Source: Glycine soja (Eukaryota > Streptophyta > Magnoliopsida > Fabales > Fabaceae). From it: a stretch of DNA of 64,000 nucleotides. Below the pieces are notes generated by a model. It saw only the letters and a program-made list of their open reading frames with translations. It searched no databases and was not told the origin of the DNA. The position numbers and the translations under genes were made by a program. The stretch covers positions 7,518,731 to 7,582,730 of the forward strand of contig NC_041008.1 of NCBI RefSeq assembly GCF_004193775.1, read 5' to 3'. This document shows, one piece after another, positions 33,630 to 46,100 of this stretch; the stretch's first letter is position 1, and every line of letters begins with the position of its first letter.

Positions 33630-34103
33630 TATGAAGGCACCAAATAGTAAAGCCATCTTTTGTGGCATAAGTCAAAAAATGGCGGATGAAATTTTCTTAC
33701 CACTACATAGCTAGGCCTGCAAACTTAGTTGGAAGGGTATAAAATTTTTTCCTTGGCATTTAATGCTCAACACAAAACTTTGCCTATAAATAGCCATAAA
33801 CTTTGCTCATTTGATCATCCCATCATAACACGTAGCATCCCAATTTAAGAGAGAGTTCCTTGAGTAATTGGTGAAGTCTATTCTCCTATTATAAGAGAGA
33901 ATGTGTAATTGTACGTTCTCTCCTTATATTTAGAAAGAGGTTATAATTTTTCTTTCACTTAGTGAAATTATTTATGTGGTCTTGCACATATTTTTCCTTA
34001 TTTGTTGAAGGTTTTTCACGTTAAAATATTGTGTCCATTTCAATTTTTCTCATTTATTATTTTAGTTGTAAGTGATATTATTTTGTTACTCTAATACCCA
34101 ATA
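33630..34103 (+). repeat. 3' LTR of the copia element
   Basis: Begins TATGAAGGCACC and ends ACCCAATA. It is collinear with the 5' LTR, including the TATAAATAGC box at about 33785. Confidence 0.88.
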
Positions 34104-34282
34104 GTTATGGGGTTAATTAGCATTTAGAAACCTCTATGTATTTGGGGTTCTCCTTCTCCTCCCCTAGACTTTCTCCTCTCTCCTCTTGAAGGATGATAAT
34201 GTTAGTCGTTATTTACGATTAACTTTTGTATTGAATAATTATATGAAATTAGCATTTTTCCCTCAATTTATGGTTTTTTTTT

Positions 34283-35546
34283 TGTAGGAATTGTACATAT
34301 TTTCAAGTTTAGTTTGATTTTATTCAGTAGATACTCTCATTTTGTGAATTAATATTGAAACCACTTTAGTTTCAGGCTAAAAGAAGAGAAGGTCAAGCAG
34401 TTGGTGTCTGGCTAAGCGAGGCATATGCACTTAGCAAGTGACATTCACTAAGCGATGCACTCAGCTCACTTAGCGTGATGAGAAACCCTAGAAGAGGATT
34501 AGTCAGAGATGTGCTCACCCAGCGTGCCGCAATGCTCGCTCAGCGAGTCGTTTGTCTCTTCTCGCGCTCAGCGCGCCCAGCTCGCTAAGCTAAAATTCAC
34601 TAACTCGCGCTTAGTGAGCCAATCTCACTAAGCGAGCCTTCAGAATCTGAAACGTCAAGGAGACTTTAGAACACTAAAGTTGGCGGAAACTAAAAGGGGA
34701 TTAAAAAAACAGAGCCAAGAGAGAAGCTAGAGCAACAGAAACAAGCCTTTAAGAGAGTTTAGGTTAGAGGAGTGAGATCAGGGTTCTAGAGGTTGGAGGA
34801 GACATCCGCAACCATTTTTAACCATTTTCTTCCCTCAACATCTATCCTTTGTGCTGAAGTTTCATTACTTGTAATGGAAGGCTAAACCTCTTGTTGGGAA
34901 GTTCTGCTGAATCTTTGATGTAAAACTCTCTTACTATCTATTTAATGTTATTTTTATGTGTTCATTGCTTTTATCTATGCTTATTTTTGTATGTTTGTGG
35001 CTTGATCACCCATTTGTGTGTATAGTTAGGATTTTTAGTACTGGAAAGTGCTTTAAAACCTTAGAACTTGATAGAGCAAGCTAGAAAATTGTATATCTAG
35101 GAATGGAGTGTAGTGATCTAGTCCTTATTATGCTGTAATCGTAATGCAACTCTTTTAGACTAAGTTTGTTGAGGGATCAAGGACAAGGTTTAAATAGAAT
35201 TAGGCCCATTCACTTGAGGGATCTTTGTTTAGGTAATTTCTTAGCACAAGAACACTAGGATAATATTAAATAAAGAAAAATATTTAACAACATCAAAGGA
35301 AATTCAGTAGAACGATCCAACGCTTTTTACTTGACTGTTTTTACTTCTCAACCTCTAGATATTTTAATTTGTGTTTAACTAGATTTTTATACATAAATCC
35401 AACTCAACATTTACTTGCTTTACACAAATATTTGCTCATTAAACATATATCTTCTGAGTAAAACAAGTTTCCTGTGAATACGATATTCGGTTTGTACCAT
35501 TTTATATTACTTTGTACAACTCAGTACACTTGTTGATTAGCATCGC
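34283..35546 (+). mobile_element. Gypsy-type LTR remnant
   Basis: About 1.26 kb with the same ordered blocks as 1564-2806: a middle segment rich in CTAAGCGAG/GCTCAGCG words, TTGTTGGGA, GGCTTGATCACCCAT, TGGAAAGTG, GAGGGATC, and a U5-like end with CCTGTGAATACGA and TACACTTG. Ends are approximate. No target duplication or internal domain was found, so it is treated as a solo or truncated LTR. The left edge nearly abuts the RNase H remnant interrupted by the copia element. Confidence 0.55.
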
Positions 35547-36600
35547 AGAATATTAGTGAATAAGTTTTTGTTGCGAACGAAACATATATAGTCTTGGGTG
35601 AATCTTTTGTTCCTTTTCCACTGAATAAAAAAAATAGAGAGAGAGAGAGAGAGAGAAAGAGACGTTGGGGCAATTAATTAGTGTGGATGGAGAAACTATT
35701 CCGGAATTGCAAAAGAGTGAGAGTTACATTGCATGTGGTGACAAAAATAAAGGGGGAACGCAAGGGATGGAATATTTGATTTTGCCAAGAGGGGTGCAAG
35801 TGAGAGTGTTAAGAAATAGAAAATATTTTTTTAAATACCCTTTTAATCATTTTATGTTTTCAAATTAAAGTTTATAAAAAAAATTGAAAACTTAAAATCA
35901 CCCAAAAAGAATTAGTTAGATTAATTATATTAGTCTCTTGTTTTTGTCTATTGGATCTAACTTAGTTAAATGATAAGAGTGTGTAAGTTGTTGTAAACTC
36001 CCGATTTATTATTCCTATGAATATAAAAAGGTCTCCCACTTTTTTGTAAACGCACTTAGAGTACTTAGGAAACATTTGAATATAGAGTAGCTAAAACTAA
36101 AAGACATGAAAATAAATAAATAAAGGGAAATAAATGTTTTAAATAAACCAAGGTGCATTGAAAAGGAATCATCCTCATACATAATCCTCCAAATCCATTT
36201 TTTTTTATTAAATGTATTTTTTATTCAAATTTTTATGTTAAAAAGATTTCAAACATCCAAATAACAAAGAATTTGTGAAACTCTATTAGCAAGCAACTCG
36301 TTCTCTTGCTTTGTCTCTCCTTTTTTTTGTATTTTTCTACTTTGATTTTTCCACTTTTTTCCCATATATAGAGAATTCTTTTCATGGGGAGGTAAGGAAG
36401 AGATACACGCATATACACATAGGTTCAAGCATCAAAGTTAAAAACAATAGCATTACTTTAACATATAGTTAAACCATTGTCTGTACTTGTGTCCAATTAC
36501 AGAAAGTGCTAAACAAGTCTGCAACTTTTCTGGTCACAAAGTTACATTTAACAACATCCAAAACACAAATCTAAAAAGCATATAGACAATAAGGTAAATC
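35547..36600. other. Downstream flank of the MADS-box gene; GA microsatellite
   Basis: Contains a GA-rich run at 35635-35662. No gene was recognised. The right part (about 36430-36627) is probably the 3' UTR of the minus-strand MADS-box gene, though I could not place a polyadenylation signal. Confidence 0.45.
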
Positions 36601-36627
36601 ATCATATACTTAATTCAATAAGATTGA

Positions 36628-39600
36628 TCAAAGGATCCATCCCTGCATGAAATTAGTTTCACAAGCCATGCTCTTTGGAACATTAGAAGCCTCAGCTTGA
36701 ACATATTGATGGTACCTGCTCAAAGTAAGAGGTCAAATTAGAATTTGTGATCATGGAAAAGCCTATGATTTGCATTTCTGTTTTGGGATACCACCTACAC
36801 AAGTTTGAAACTTTTCATGGCATAAAGTTCATATTTCATTTGATCAGGGTTTTAATTTGCATAAGTTTGTTTAAGGGTTTGAAGTGTGACCCAGTTAGTT
36901 GTTGGACAAATAACCACGCCTGTTCTTGAAATGTTAATTTTATTTCACATTACCTTTGCTAACAAAATTATGAACACTAGAGACCATAGTATGTTTGTCT
37001 ATTTAACTTTTGGTGTAACTATCATCTGCTTAAAAGAAATTTTCATTAATTACCCTATTTGCAAAAAGGGTTCTGCCTGCTGGTAATCCATAGGATTGGT
37101 TTGAGGAGGCTGCTGAAAGTGAAAGCCACTATTTCCAGCTTCTGAAGTAGAGCTCAACAAGCTTTCCATAGCTTTAAGATTAAATCCCTCTGCTTCAAGC
37201 TGAAAAGGGAAATTCAATTGATAAAGAAATTAGAATATATGTGTTAATTAATTGAGAAAAAATGTGTCAAGACATTATCCTGCACTAAAATGGTGCGCAT
37301 CGATCTACGCTTAAATTGTTAGGTGCTACATTGTAAAACCTTGAGTCTCAGTTGCTTATTCATGTCTCCAAGATGGCGCTCCTGCAAGATGGTTGAAAAA
37401 TATCAAAATTGAGTAAATTAACGAACACGGATCCATAATGTATATTAAGATTTCAATTTGTCTTACAAAAACATACTTGGACAGTAATTGACTTGTTAAA
37501 AAGTTAATTTGACTATATATAGAGTATAGACAAAAGTAAAATTATAAGGCCAAAATAAGTGTGCAAGTAACATTTCTCACCCTTCTGCGAAGCTCTTCCA
37601 TTTGTTCAATCATGATTTGTGTCTGCAATTGAAATGAAATTTAAGTAATGTCATCCAAAATTCTTTCTTTCTAGCGTCTCAGCTGGCAGTACAACTTATA
37701 GTGTGTAAAACAGATTGAAACTAGTTCGTCGTATGAAATACACAAAAACCTCTATTGAGATTTTCATTTAAAGCTTCAAACAAATTAAAATTAAAGCTTG
37801 TTTAGAAACTTGGTCATTACCAAGATTGCTTCCCATTTAGTTAATGCTATCTGTCTCTGAAGTCTCAAAATTGGTTGTTTAATTTGGCACACACATCTAA
37901 ATCAAAGTATATTTTACTGAATATTAGAAATTAACTAGATATTGACATGTTTGTTGCACGGTTAAGAAATGCATCTTTTATTTTGAAGAGATTTAAATTA
38001 TATAAATAAATAAATTTTACCTTGAATTTTTACATTCATTAATGGCTACATTCATCAATATTAAGATTTCCTCTCTTTTTTGAAAGGCAAAATCATATAT
38101 ATTATGTAAAAAGAAAGGATTTACACATGTTTGTAACCTGTACAAGATGTTAGTAACATGTATCAAGATTTCCTCTATATATCTTGAAGTTGGGATTTTA
38201 GTAAAAAATGAGATAAATACTTTGAAGGAAGTATATGGTTTGTTTAATTTTCATAAATTTAATTTTCTTCCCTTGAATGTTTTGATATTAACTCATTGTA
38301 GAAGTACAAATTAGGGCTTTGACACCAAAAATAAAAAACTAGCTAACTTTACAAATCTTTTGGCAAGTAAACTCCTTCCTCTATATCCTTTTTTCCCCTT
38401 ACCTCAGCCTTATATCATGTGGAAACAGTAATTATACGTACACATACACTTATATATATGATCACAAACAGTATGATGCATAGTCTAGTTAAAGTACTGG
38501 AAAGATTGCTGTCAGTTCTTGTATATAGGCACATGCGTTACAACCTAATTAAGGTATAGTACCATCAAGAATCCATAGAGCAATAAAGAGAAATTCTACA
38601 AATATTTGTTCGCACCTTCCTTTGCCTTGCTTGTGCTAAAGCCCCTTCAAGCTGTTTCTCAAGATTCTGCAGCTCCTTTATGTTCAATGGTCCAAGATCT
38701 TCCCCAAGCAAATGCCTAAAACAACAATACATTGGAAAGTTAATTAACTTTACATGGGTGGTTATGATTTTCTAACCTTTGTTACTATATTAATTAACTC
38801 CTTTTGTTTGTGATTAAGATACATATGCATGTGACTGCTGAAAACATGATAATATATTCATCAGAAGGTATTAGATATTAGATATATATTAAAACAAGTC
38901 TATTCTTTAGAAGAGGCATAAGTGATTACCTCTGGGTCCTTTGAAGAGAATCATACTTTGCCTTTAGCTTTGATACCTCTTGGTACCAGCTCTGATTACC
39001 AAAACAAAAAATTCATAAATATTCACTAACAAGAACAAATTAATTAACTGCTGTTATATATAGAGATGTATCATATCATTAAGACTTAGATTAATATATA
39101 TACTATATTGTTGTAGACAGGGCTATCTTTTTGCATTAATTCTTTCTAAGAAAAATAATTCACTACTAATGGATGGAAGAATGAAGTGTGCTTAATTTTA
39201 CAAGCATGCAACATTGCAACAACAAGAACAAAGCCTTGTCTTATATACTAGGTTAATTAATTTCACAAGCTTTCTGGAAAAAAAAAAGTTTTGTACAAAT
39301 TAATATTGATTATTGTCCTTTGTCACCCTTGTTATTTTTGTTTTATAGGATCATAGATCAAATTATACCACGTAGCTGTAAAAAAAAATCTCACGTAGGA
39401 ATTTAAAAAATTTAGAAAGCATGAGTAGCAGACAAATAGTTTTAGAAGACACAAGGCAAAACTGTTTAATTGAACTTGAGTTAGTGAACACATGCGTACC
39501 TGAGTTTCACATTCAACGTGTTCGTCTTGAGGAGTAAAAGAGCTACGATGGTATCGCTCAATAGTTTTGGTAGTCCTGCAAATTAAGGGAAACTGATTGG

Positions 39601-42600
39601 TCAATATTAGTACAAAGCAAATTATGTAGTTGTGTAAATGTTGACACTTGATGTTTTACATAGGAGATTAAAATGGTGAAAAATAATTATGAATCATTGA
39701 AAATTATATTTAAACAAAACTACGTGTTTTGAAATACAATTATTATTTTAGCATTAGAAGTTAAAGACTTCAATTTTTTTCATATGCTTCGGTTTAAATT
39801 TGAAGGATTCGCACAGGTGAACTGGTTAGCAATTAAAGTTTAATACAGAAGATATATACGTGGATTATAAAGTCCAAATTCTAAATTACAAAGTTTAATA
39901 CGCAGAACATATTATGACCCACAAAATAATTTTGAGGCTAATAAAATTGATGTTTGGAAAACATTTTTTAATTTTTTTAGAAACTTATTATGTAAATTAT
40001 TTTTTAATATAATTTATCAATTAATTATTTTTCCTCTTTAAAAAATGTCTCTGTACACAAAAGACAACTATTTTTTTGGTTATTTCACACAAAACTATTT
40101 AAACAACTTATTCTTATATATTCGATCGCTTTTATGTGACATATAAACAAAATTTGATCGAAAATAAAAAAATCATTAAACCTTAGTATTCCATATAAGT
40201 GTTTAATTATACATGGTATCAAAACTGATTTCAGACAAATTACCCAAATATGCCCATAGCCTGCAGACATGTTCTATATATCAAACCAAATATCCATACA
40301 AAGCCAATGTCCACGAATAACTTATTTTTTTCTCAAATATTTTACGAAATTTAACTAATTTGCTTTTCAAAATCATTTTTCTTTCATTCGGTGTATTATG
40401 AACATATATATAATTAATGTATAGATTAATTTGTAATTGCAACGAATGAAGATCAATTCTTGTATTTTTGAAAAAAAAAATGGAGAAATTATAGCAAGTG
40501 TTTCAAATCAAGTGCCACTGTACCAGTATAGTATGCCTTTCCACAAAGCACGAACAATTTTACTTATACTTAATACCCGGAATAAATCTATTTCCATGAC
40601 AAATATGGTTAAGATTACAAAATGAGATATCTACAAAAATATGAAATTAATGACTCTCCTAGTAGATTCAAAAAGAGTTTATCTTTGCAAAAAATAAATA
40701 AATAAATAAAAGATAATACATATATCATTAAGCTATTTTCTATTCAAGACAAAGGTAGAGGTAAACAACCAAATTAAGCTGACCAAAACGAAAAATCTAA
40801 ACGTGAGCATCATTTCCGATGGATTTTCTAAGACGGACATATGCAAGAACACCTAAATAATTGTTTTCAGAGAAAATTAAATGCTGGAATAAGAGAGAAG
40901 GAAACACGCAATCCAACAAACAGCAAAAAAGAAGAAAAAAGGGGAATTTCTCTTTCTCAATCCCTAACTATCACCATATAAACTTAAACATTTCAGCCAA
41001 ACATGCGAAATTTTTGCCACAGATGTCCTCGATCATATTCACAATATGTTAGTATGTCAGAAATTGTAATTGTAATTTTAGGTTAAATCTAAAAACAAGA
41101 TATACAGAAACGTATTTAGTCTTTTTATTATATTTTTTTTCCTTTTTCATATTTTCAACAAGTCGTGGCTTAACCAGACTCAAACAATACCTCTTAGGGC
41201 TAGCAAGCAAAGGAAGAAAAAAAAACTGTTCAACGTTTTTTATAAAAAAAAAAAAAAAGACCAATTGGTAAAACGTAATCATTAATCATCATGCAAGATG
41301 AAAATATAAACCTAATTAAACTAACTGCAATGTTGGATAAGCTATCATTCCTTCATAAACATGAAAAAAAAAGCACTCAACATTACAGGTTTATTATTTA
41401 AGGAGATTCCCTGGAAGAGAGAGAAAGAAAGAGAGAGAGAGTCAATTGATCATCTAAAAAGACCTAAGAGTAAAAGACAACAAGAGAAGCAGCACCTATC
41501 TGTGATTGCTAAGTCCAAATTGAGCAAAACACCCCATATATATATGATGATCAATCCCCTCAAGAAATGAAGACACAGCAATTGCTTTTGGGACACATAA
41601 CATAAGATAGAGCAATCTCTGAGAAGATACAATGATAGAACCGAAAGATCAAAGGACAAAGGTTAAGAACCAGATTCTTGAGTGTTAAAAAGTTCAAGGC
41701 TTTCAAGCCATAATAAATAAATAAAATTATATATATTATATTGTTCCCGTATAGAGAAAGATGTTGTGAAAGCCCTAGATCTTGCACAACGGTACAAGAG
41801 AGTTATCACTTATCAACAGCCTTGGACTTTACCTCACCACCACCATGTCCATTTTAATTACACTATGTTACAAAACTGGGTACATATGATTGCTTTTTTC
41901 CTTTTCAGTTTTTTCTTGTTTCTTCTTTTCCTTGTGATAAAGAAGGAAAATAGATATGTACTGTTCCATCAGTATACGTAGCTAGATCAGTGCGCAAAGC
42001 TGAAACCTTTAACTCACAATAGAGAGATATCAGGTGGAAGGATGATGAAACGTGTCGATCCGTGATTGGGATGAAGCAAAACCTCATGATATTTTTTCCT
42101 CTCTAATAACCTTGCCATGAAAGCTCCTAATAGAACCCCACAATTGCAAAATAATAATAATAATAAATAAATAAAAAGAAAGAAAAAAGGAGAATAAATC
42201 GTAGAGGGCACAAGATCCACTGATCCAGAAAGAAGGTGTCAGGTGCATGTGTTAGAGAAAGAAGCTAAACAAAGAACGGTGACTGATAGAAAGAAGAAGA
42301 ACACAAGGGACAAAAGAAAATTGATTAAAAAAATAAAATAAAATAAAGGGTGGAAAGTGAGTGATGAAAGATGTGTGTAGGTTGAATCTTAAATACATCA
42401 AATTCAGTCGTGGCAAAGTAAAGGAAGCCAGAAGCAGAAACCAGTGACCATTTTGGTGAAAGAAGCTGATGCAAAGAAGAAAGTGTGTTTGCTCAGAGAA
42501 GAAGGTATCTATCTATCTCAGCACCACCACACACACACTCAGAAAAAAAATCTAAAATTTTAATACCTATTGGGATTTGCACCTCACAAAAATGGACACA

Positions 42601-42910
42601 AAAACTTTCAAAAAAAAAACAAACAAAACAGACACAAAAATACGTGCACAAATTAAAGCAATAAGTGTAGGCTAAGATTTTCGCGGTTCATAGATAGATA
42701 GATAAAGAGAGAAAGAGAGAGATAATACCCAACACTTCCAAATTCATAGAGCTTGCCACGGCTTGAGAAAATGATGAGAGCAACCTCAGCATCACAGAGA
42801 ACTGAGAGCTCATAGGCTTTCTTGAGCAAACCGTTCCTTCTTTTTGAGAAAGTTACTTGGCGGTTGATTTTGTTCTCTATCCTCTTCAGCTCAACTCTCC
42901 CTCTACCCAT
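36628..42910 (-). CDS. AGL6: AGL6-like MIKC-type MADS-box transcription factor (complete)
   Basis: Eight exons, minus strand: 42729-42910, 39500-39575, 38930-38991, 38616-38715, 37581-37622, 37340-37381, 37054-37199 and 36628-36715. They total 738 nt (245 aa plus TGA). All introns are GT..AG with consistent phases, and exon sizes match the MIKC pattern (62, 100, 42, 42). The MADS domain is residues 1-60 ([26 protein letters not shown]), the I region follows ([20 protein letters not shown]), and the K domain is about 87-172 ([20 protein letters not shown]). The C-terminus has the AGL6-type motifs [16 protein letters not shown] and a final [13 protein letters not shown] in exon 1 separates it from SEP proteins (FCSSS). 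The start was chosen at MGRGRV, since an upstream in-frame ATG lies in the GA-rich leader. AGL6 proteins act in the nucleus in floral organ and meristem identity, binding CArG boxes as complexes. No defect seen. Confidence 0.96.
39576..42728 (-). promoter_or_regulatory. Large first intron of the AGL6-like gene
   Basis: A 3153-bp intron. In several MIKC genes the first intron contains regulatory elements; here that is inference. It includes a GA run at about 41417-41441 (candidate BPC/GAGA-factor site) and TATC/GATA tetranucleotide runs near 42505-42520 and 42693-42704. No transposon was recognised inside it. Confidence 0.5.
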
Positions 42911-43157
42911 ATCTCTCTCTCTCTCTTTTTCTTTGTCTCGAAACAATAACTCAAACTTTATCAATTATTATTAGAAATATATTGAGGTTCTGTGATCAAC
43001 CCTTGATATAGAAGAGAGAGTGAAGTTTAGCGCAAAAGGGGAGAGAGAGAAAAGAAAAAAGAAAGAGAAGCTAGGCAAAGTAGTAGTACGTAGCTAGTAG
43101 TTGTTGTGATGAGATAATTGTGTGTGTTGTGTGTTCCAGAGAAGTGAAGTTAGTGTG

Positions 43158-43165
43158 CTATATAG
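43158..43165 (-). promoter_or_regulatory. TATA-like box of the AGL6-like gene
   Basis: CTATATAG about 250 bp upstream of the start codon on the minus strand. It implies transcription from about 43130 and a GA/CT-rich 5' leader of about 220 nt. Position and sequence fit; there is no experimental support. Confidence 0.5.
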
Positions 43166-43199
43166 AAATAGACAATGAACACAGAAAAGGGGCACACTT

Positions 43200-46100
43200 G
43201 ATCTTCTTTTACAAAAAAAATGGAAACCCCAGTTATTCTTATTTCTATCTCATTCTCTTTTCCCAATTTAATTTTAGTAAATATATATATATATGGTCCC
43301 TTCCTTATACCTTCTCACTTTCTGCATAGTCTTAATTTTTTGCTGCAGTTTAGGGCAAGTGAAAGGAAAGTTCCACTCTCACGCGCCAGTGCCTTCCACG
43401 CGCCCCATGTGAAGGCTTCTCACACTTTACAACTCATAGCAGTATTTGTGGAAATGCACTAACCACTTGCTGCTAACTCTGTTTACCCCAAAACTGGTTA
43501 CCATTGTGATATCATCATGAAACCCTTTGCAGGTTGATCAATAACTTGGTACAGTTATATCAGGGAGATAAGATAGTCGTCCTCATGGATTTTACACCAT
43601 CATATAATAAATTAAAATTCACCAACAAAACAAAATTGTTGAGGTTCTAATTAATTATTTTATGTCCATATGTCACTTACTCCCATAAACATGATTGTGT
43701 AAATCAGTTTTGTATTTTGAAGAGAAAAAAAGAAAGAGAGCACAAGGGTATAACTTTGAAGCCACGTTACTGTCATCATTAAATATTGTTTTGCTTGGGA
43801 TGATTGTACTCTGCTATGAGTCAATTATCAATTAAATGATTATTAGGTATATATTCATGTTGATGTATTTAATTATAGCTTAATTACTACTATATTGTTT
43901 CTCAAATATGAGAAATAACTAATTAGTATGAGCCATCAAGTTCTTCATGAAGGTCTTCTAATGAAAGAGATTAAACTTTTTTTTCTTAATTATGACAGTG
44001 TGATCTTGAGTTTGATGTTTTTATTTATTTATAAAGGTTAGTTGGTTAATTTTGTTAAAAATATAATCAGATAAATGAAAAAAAAAATTGGGAGAAAATA
44101 TTAGTAACAGCTTTTGAAAAAGTTAAGGAAGACAAAACCTTTGTACTTTATCCCTATGATAAAGAGACATGATGTTGATCGATGCGATTATACACGTTCT
44201 AGCTAGAACATAAATTCTATTACCGGGAATTTTGTGCACGTTTTCCTCTCAGTAAATTAATTAAGTTAAATTGAACCCAAATTTCATGTTCCAAAAGTTT
44301 GTCTTCTCCACTTTAGGATACACGGACATGACCTTCTACCATAGACCAATATATAGTGGTCACTAGATAATCAATAGATTACAATATATAGTAACATTAT
44401 TTGAAATGTGGTCATGACCTCACAATATATATACTCTGATTGATCATAGTCTAATGTTACTTTTTTAATGTGATACACTAATAACAAACAATAATTTTAA
44501 GACCCATTAAAATAAAATACTGATTAATATTTTTGTCTGAGATTTTTTTTAAGGGATGACTCTGCCGTTAGATGAAATTCGAGAGTCATTTAAAATGTTC
44601 GACAATGTATATTAACAAAAAAAGAAAAAAAAACGGCATAATGATAAACAAAAAAGCTAAAACACATCCTAAACTTCAACAACAAAAATAGAAAAACGCG
44701 TTGATGTGTGTACAAATGAAACTGTTTCTCGCATAATAGCTAGCAAAATCAAATTTCTAGTGACAAAGCATATATATGACGATCCTCTCGGAAATTACAT
44801 TAAGAGTATTTTTGGATAAAAAATTTTAACTAAGGAAAATAATTTATCAGAAAATTTGAATTTCTGTAATCTAGAATTCATTGTTTGGATGTTTTTTTGT
44901 GAAGAATTTAAAATTTTAGAATTTTAAAACAGAATTTTAAACAACTAAAAATCTGGAATTTCAATTCCTTTCTAAAAGATGAGAAATTGAAATTTTCTTC
45001 TTACCGTCTTCTTCAAGAAACACCTTCGAAGATTATGGAACATCAATCGAACTTGAGAGCGTAGAAGAACACATATAACTAGTACATCAATCATATCTTT
45101 TCTTTTTTTTCATTCATTTTTTTTTTCACCTCATAATTTTAACTTTTTTTATCCAAATACAAAATTTTGAAAATAAAAGAATTTCAATTGAAGTATTTAA
45201 AATTTTTAAAATTTAAAATTTCTCAAAATTTAAAATTACTCAATCCAAGTAACATTTATATTTCGGCTAAAATTGCAACTGAAATAATGTTACTCAACGT
45301 CAACACAGATTAAACAAATTAAACGTGTTATACGAGAGTAGCCATGAGGTCTCTTTCAGACATTGAAAAGGGAATTTGTTGGCATCGTTGATGGTAATTA
45401 ATCACTTCAAGTACCCCTCCAAACCCTTACATAAAGGCATTGAAAGCAATTTGAAAGATGTTCAATTGGCTTCAAAAGCATCACACTATAGACCGCTACT
45501 CATACGTATACATAACCCTATATTCGCGAACTGACAACACCTATGCATTCATAACATGTATCATATGTGTGTGAGTAGCTTTTCAAGAATCTCATGTGCA
45601 ATGAACCCTATCAATTTAAGACCAATTCCTTCTGCCCCTATCCTTTAGAATAACCTTGTTGTCGTGCACATCTGACCCCTTAATATTCACCTAATGGGTA
45701 GACTACGTACTATAGCTATATCACACCCTCAAAATGTAACGGATTTGGTAAATGTGAATTTCCATCTATACATTAATTGGTATTATTGTTGTTACTTGTT
45801 AGTGTTTGTTGCTTTCACCCCGGACATAAAGAAATAGTACATTTGGGTACGAATGGGCATTCATTTTGAACAATGCACATAAAAGAGGATGAAAAGTGAC
45901 AACAAATGGGAAGACGGAAAATTAAGTAGCATACATCTTCGGTTGGGAAAGTGTACACATAATCTTCTTGGGAAATCACTAAGCACTGTTTTTCTGCATA
46001 TATATATATATATATATATAGTAGCAAGTGTCAAAGTAAAATTTAAAAATTAAATTAAAAATAATATTGAAATAAATTAGTTAAAAATATAATAAATTGA

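Larger units (their letters stand above)
29350..34103 (+). mobile_element. Ty1/copia LTR retrotransposon, degenerate, both LTRs present
   Basis: The 5' LTR (29350-29814, 465 bp) and 3' LTR (33630-34103, 474 bp) are alignable throughout with scattered substitutions and small indels. GTTAT flanks both sides (29345-29349, 34104-34108), a 5-bp target duplication. The primer-binding site follows the 5' LTR (TGATATTAGAGTC against the usual TGGTATCAGAGC complementary to initiator tRNA-Met). A purine tract AAGTGGGAGA precedes the 3' LTR. LTR termini are TATG..AATA rather than TG..CA. Domain order gag-protease-integrase-RT-RNase H marks copia. It is non-autonomous: gag is internally deleted and pol is full of stops. 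Confidence 0.92.

Noticed and set aside
44805..45250. A further MITE with TTTGGATAA-like ends
   Set aside because: The putative inverted ends match only about 9-10 bases and no target duplication could be identified, so it is mentioned only as part of the intergenic description.
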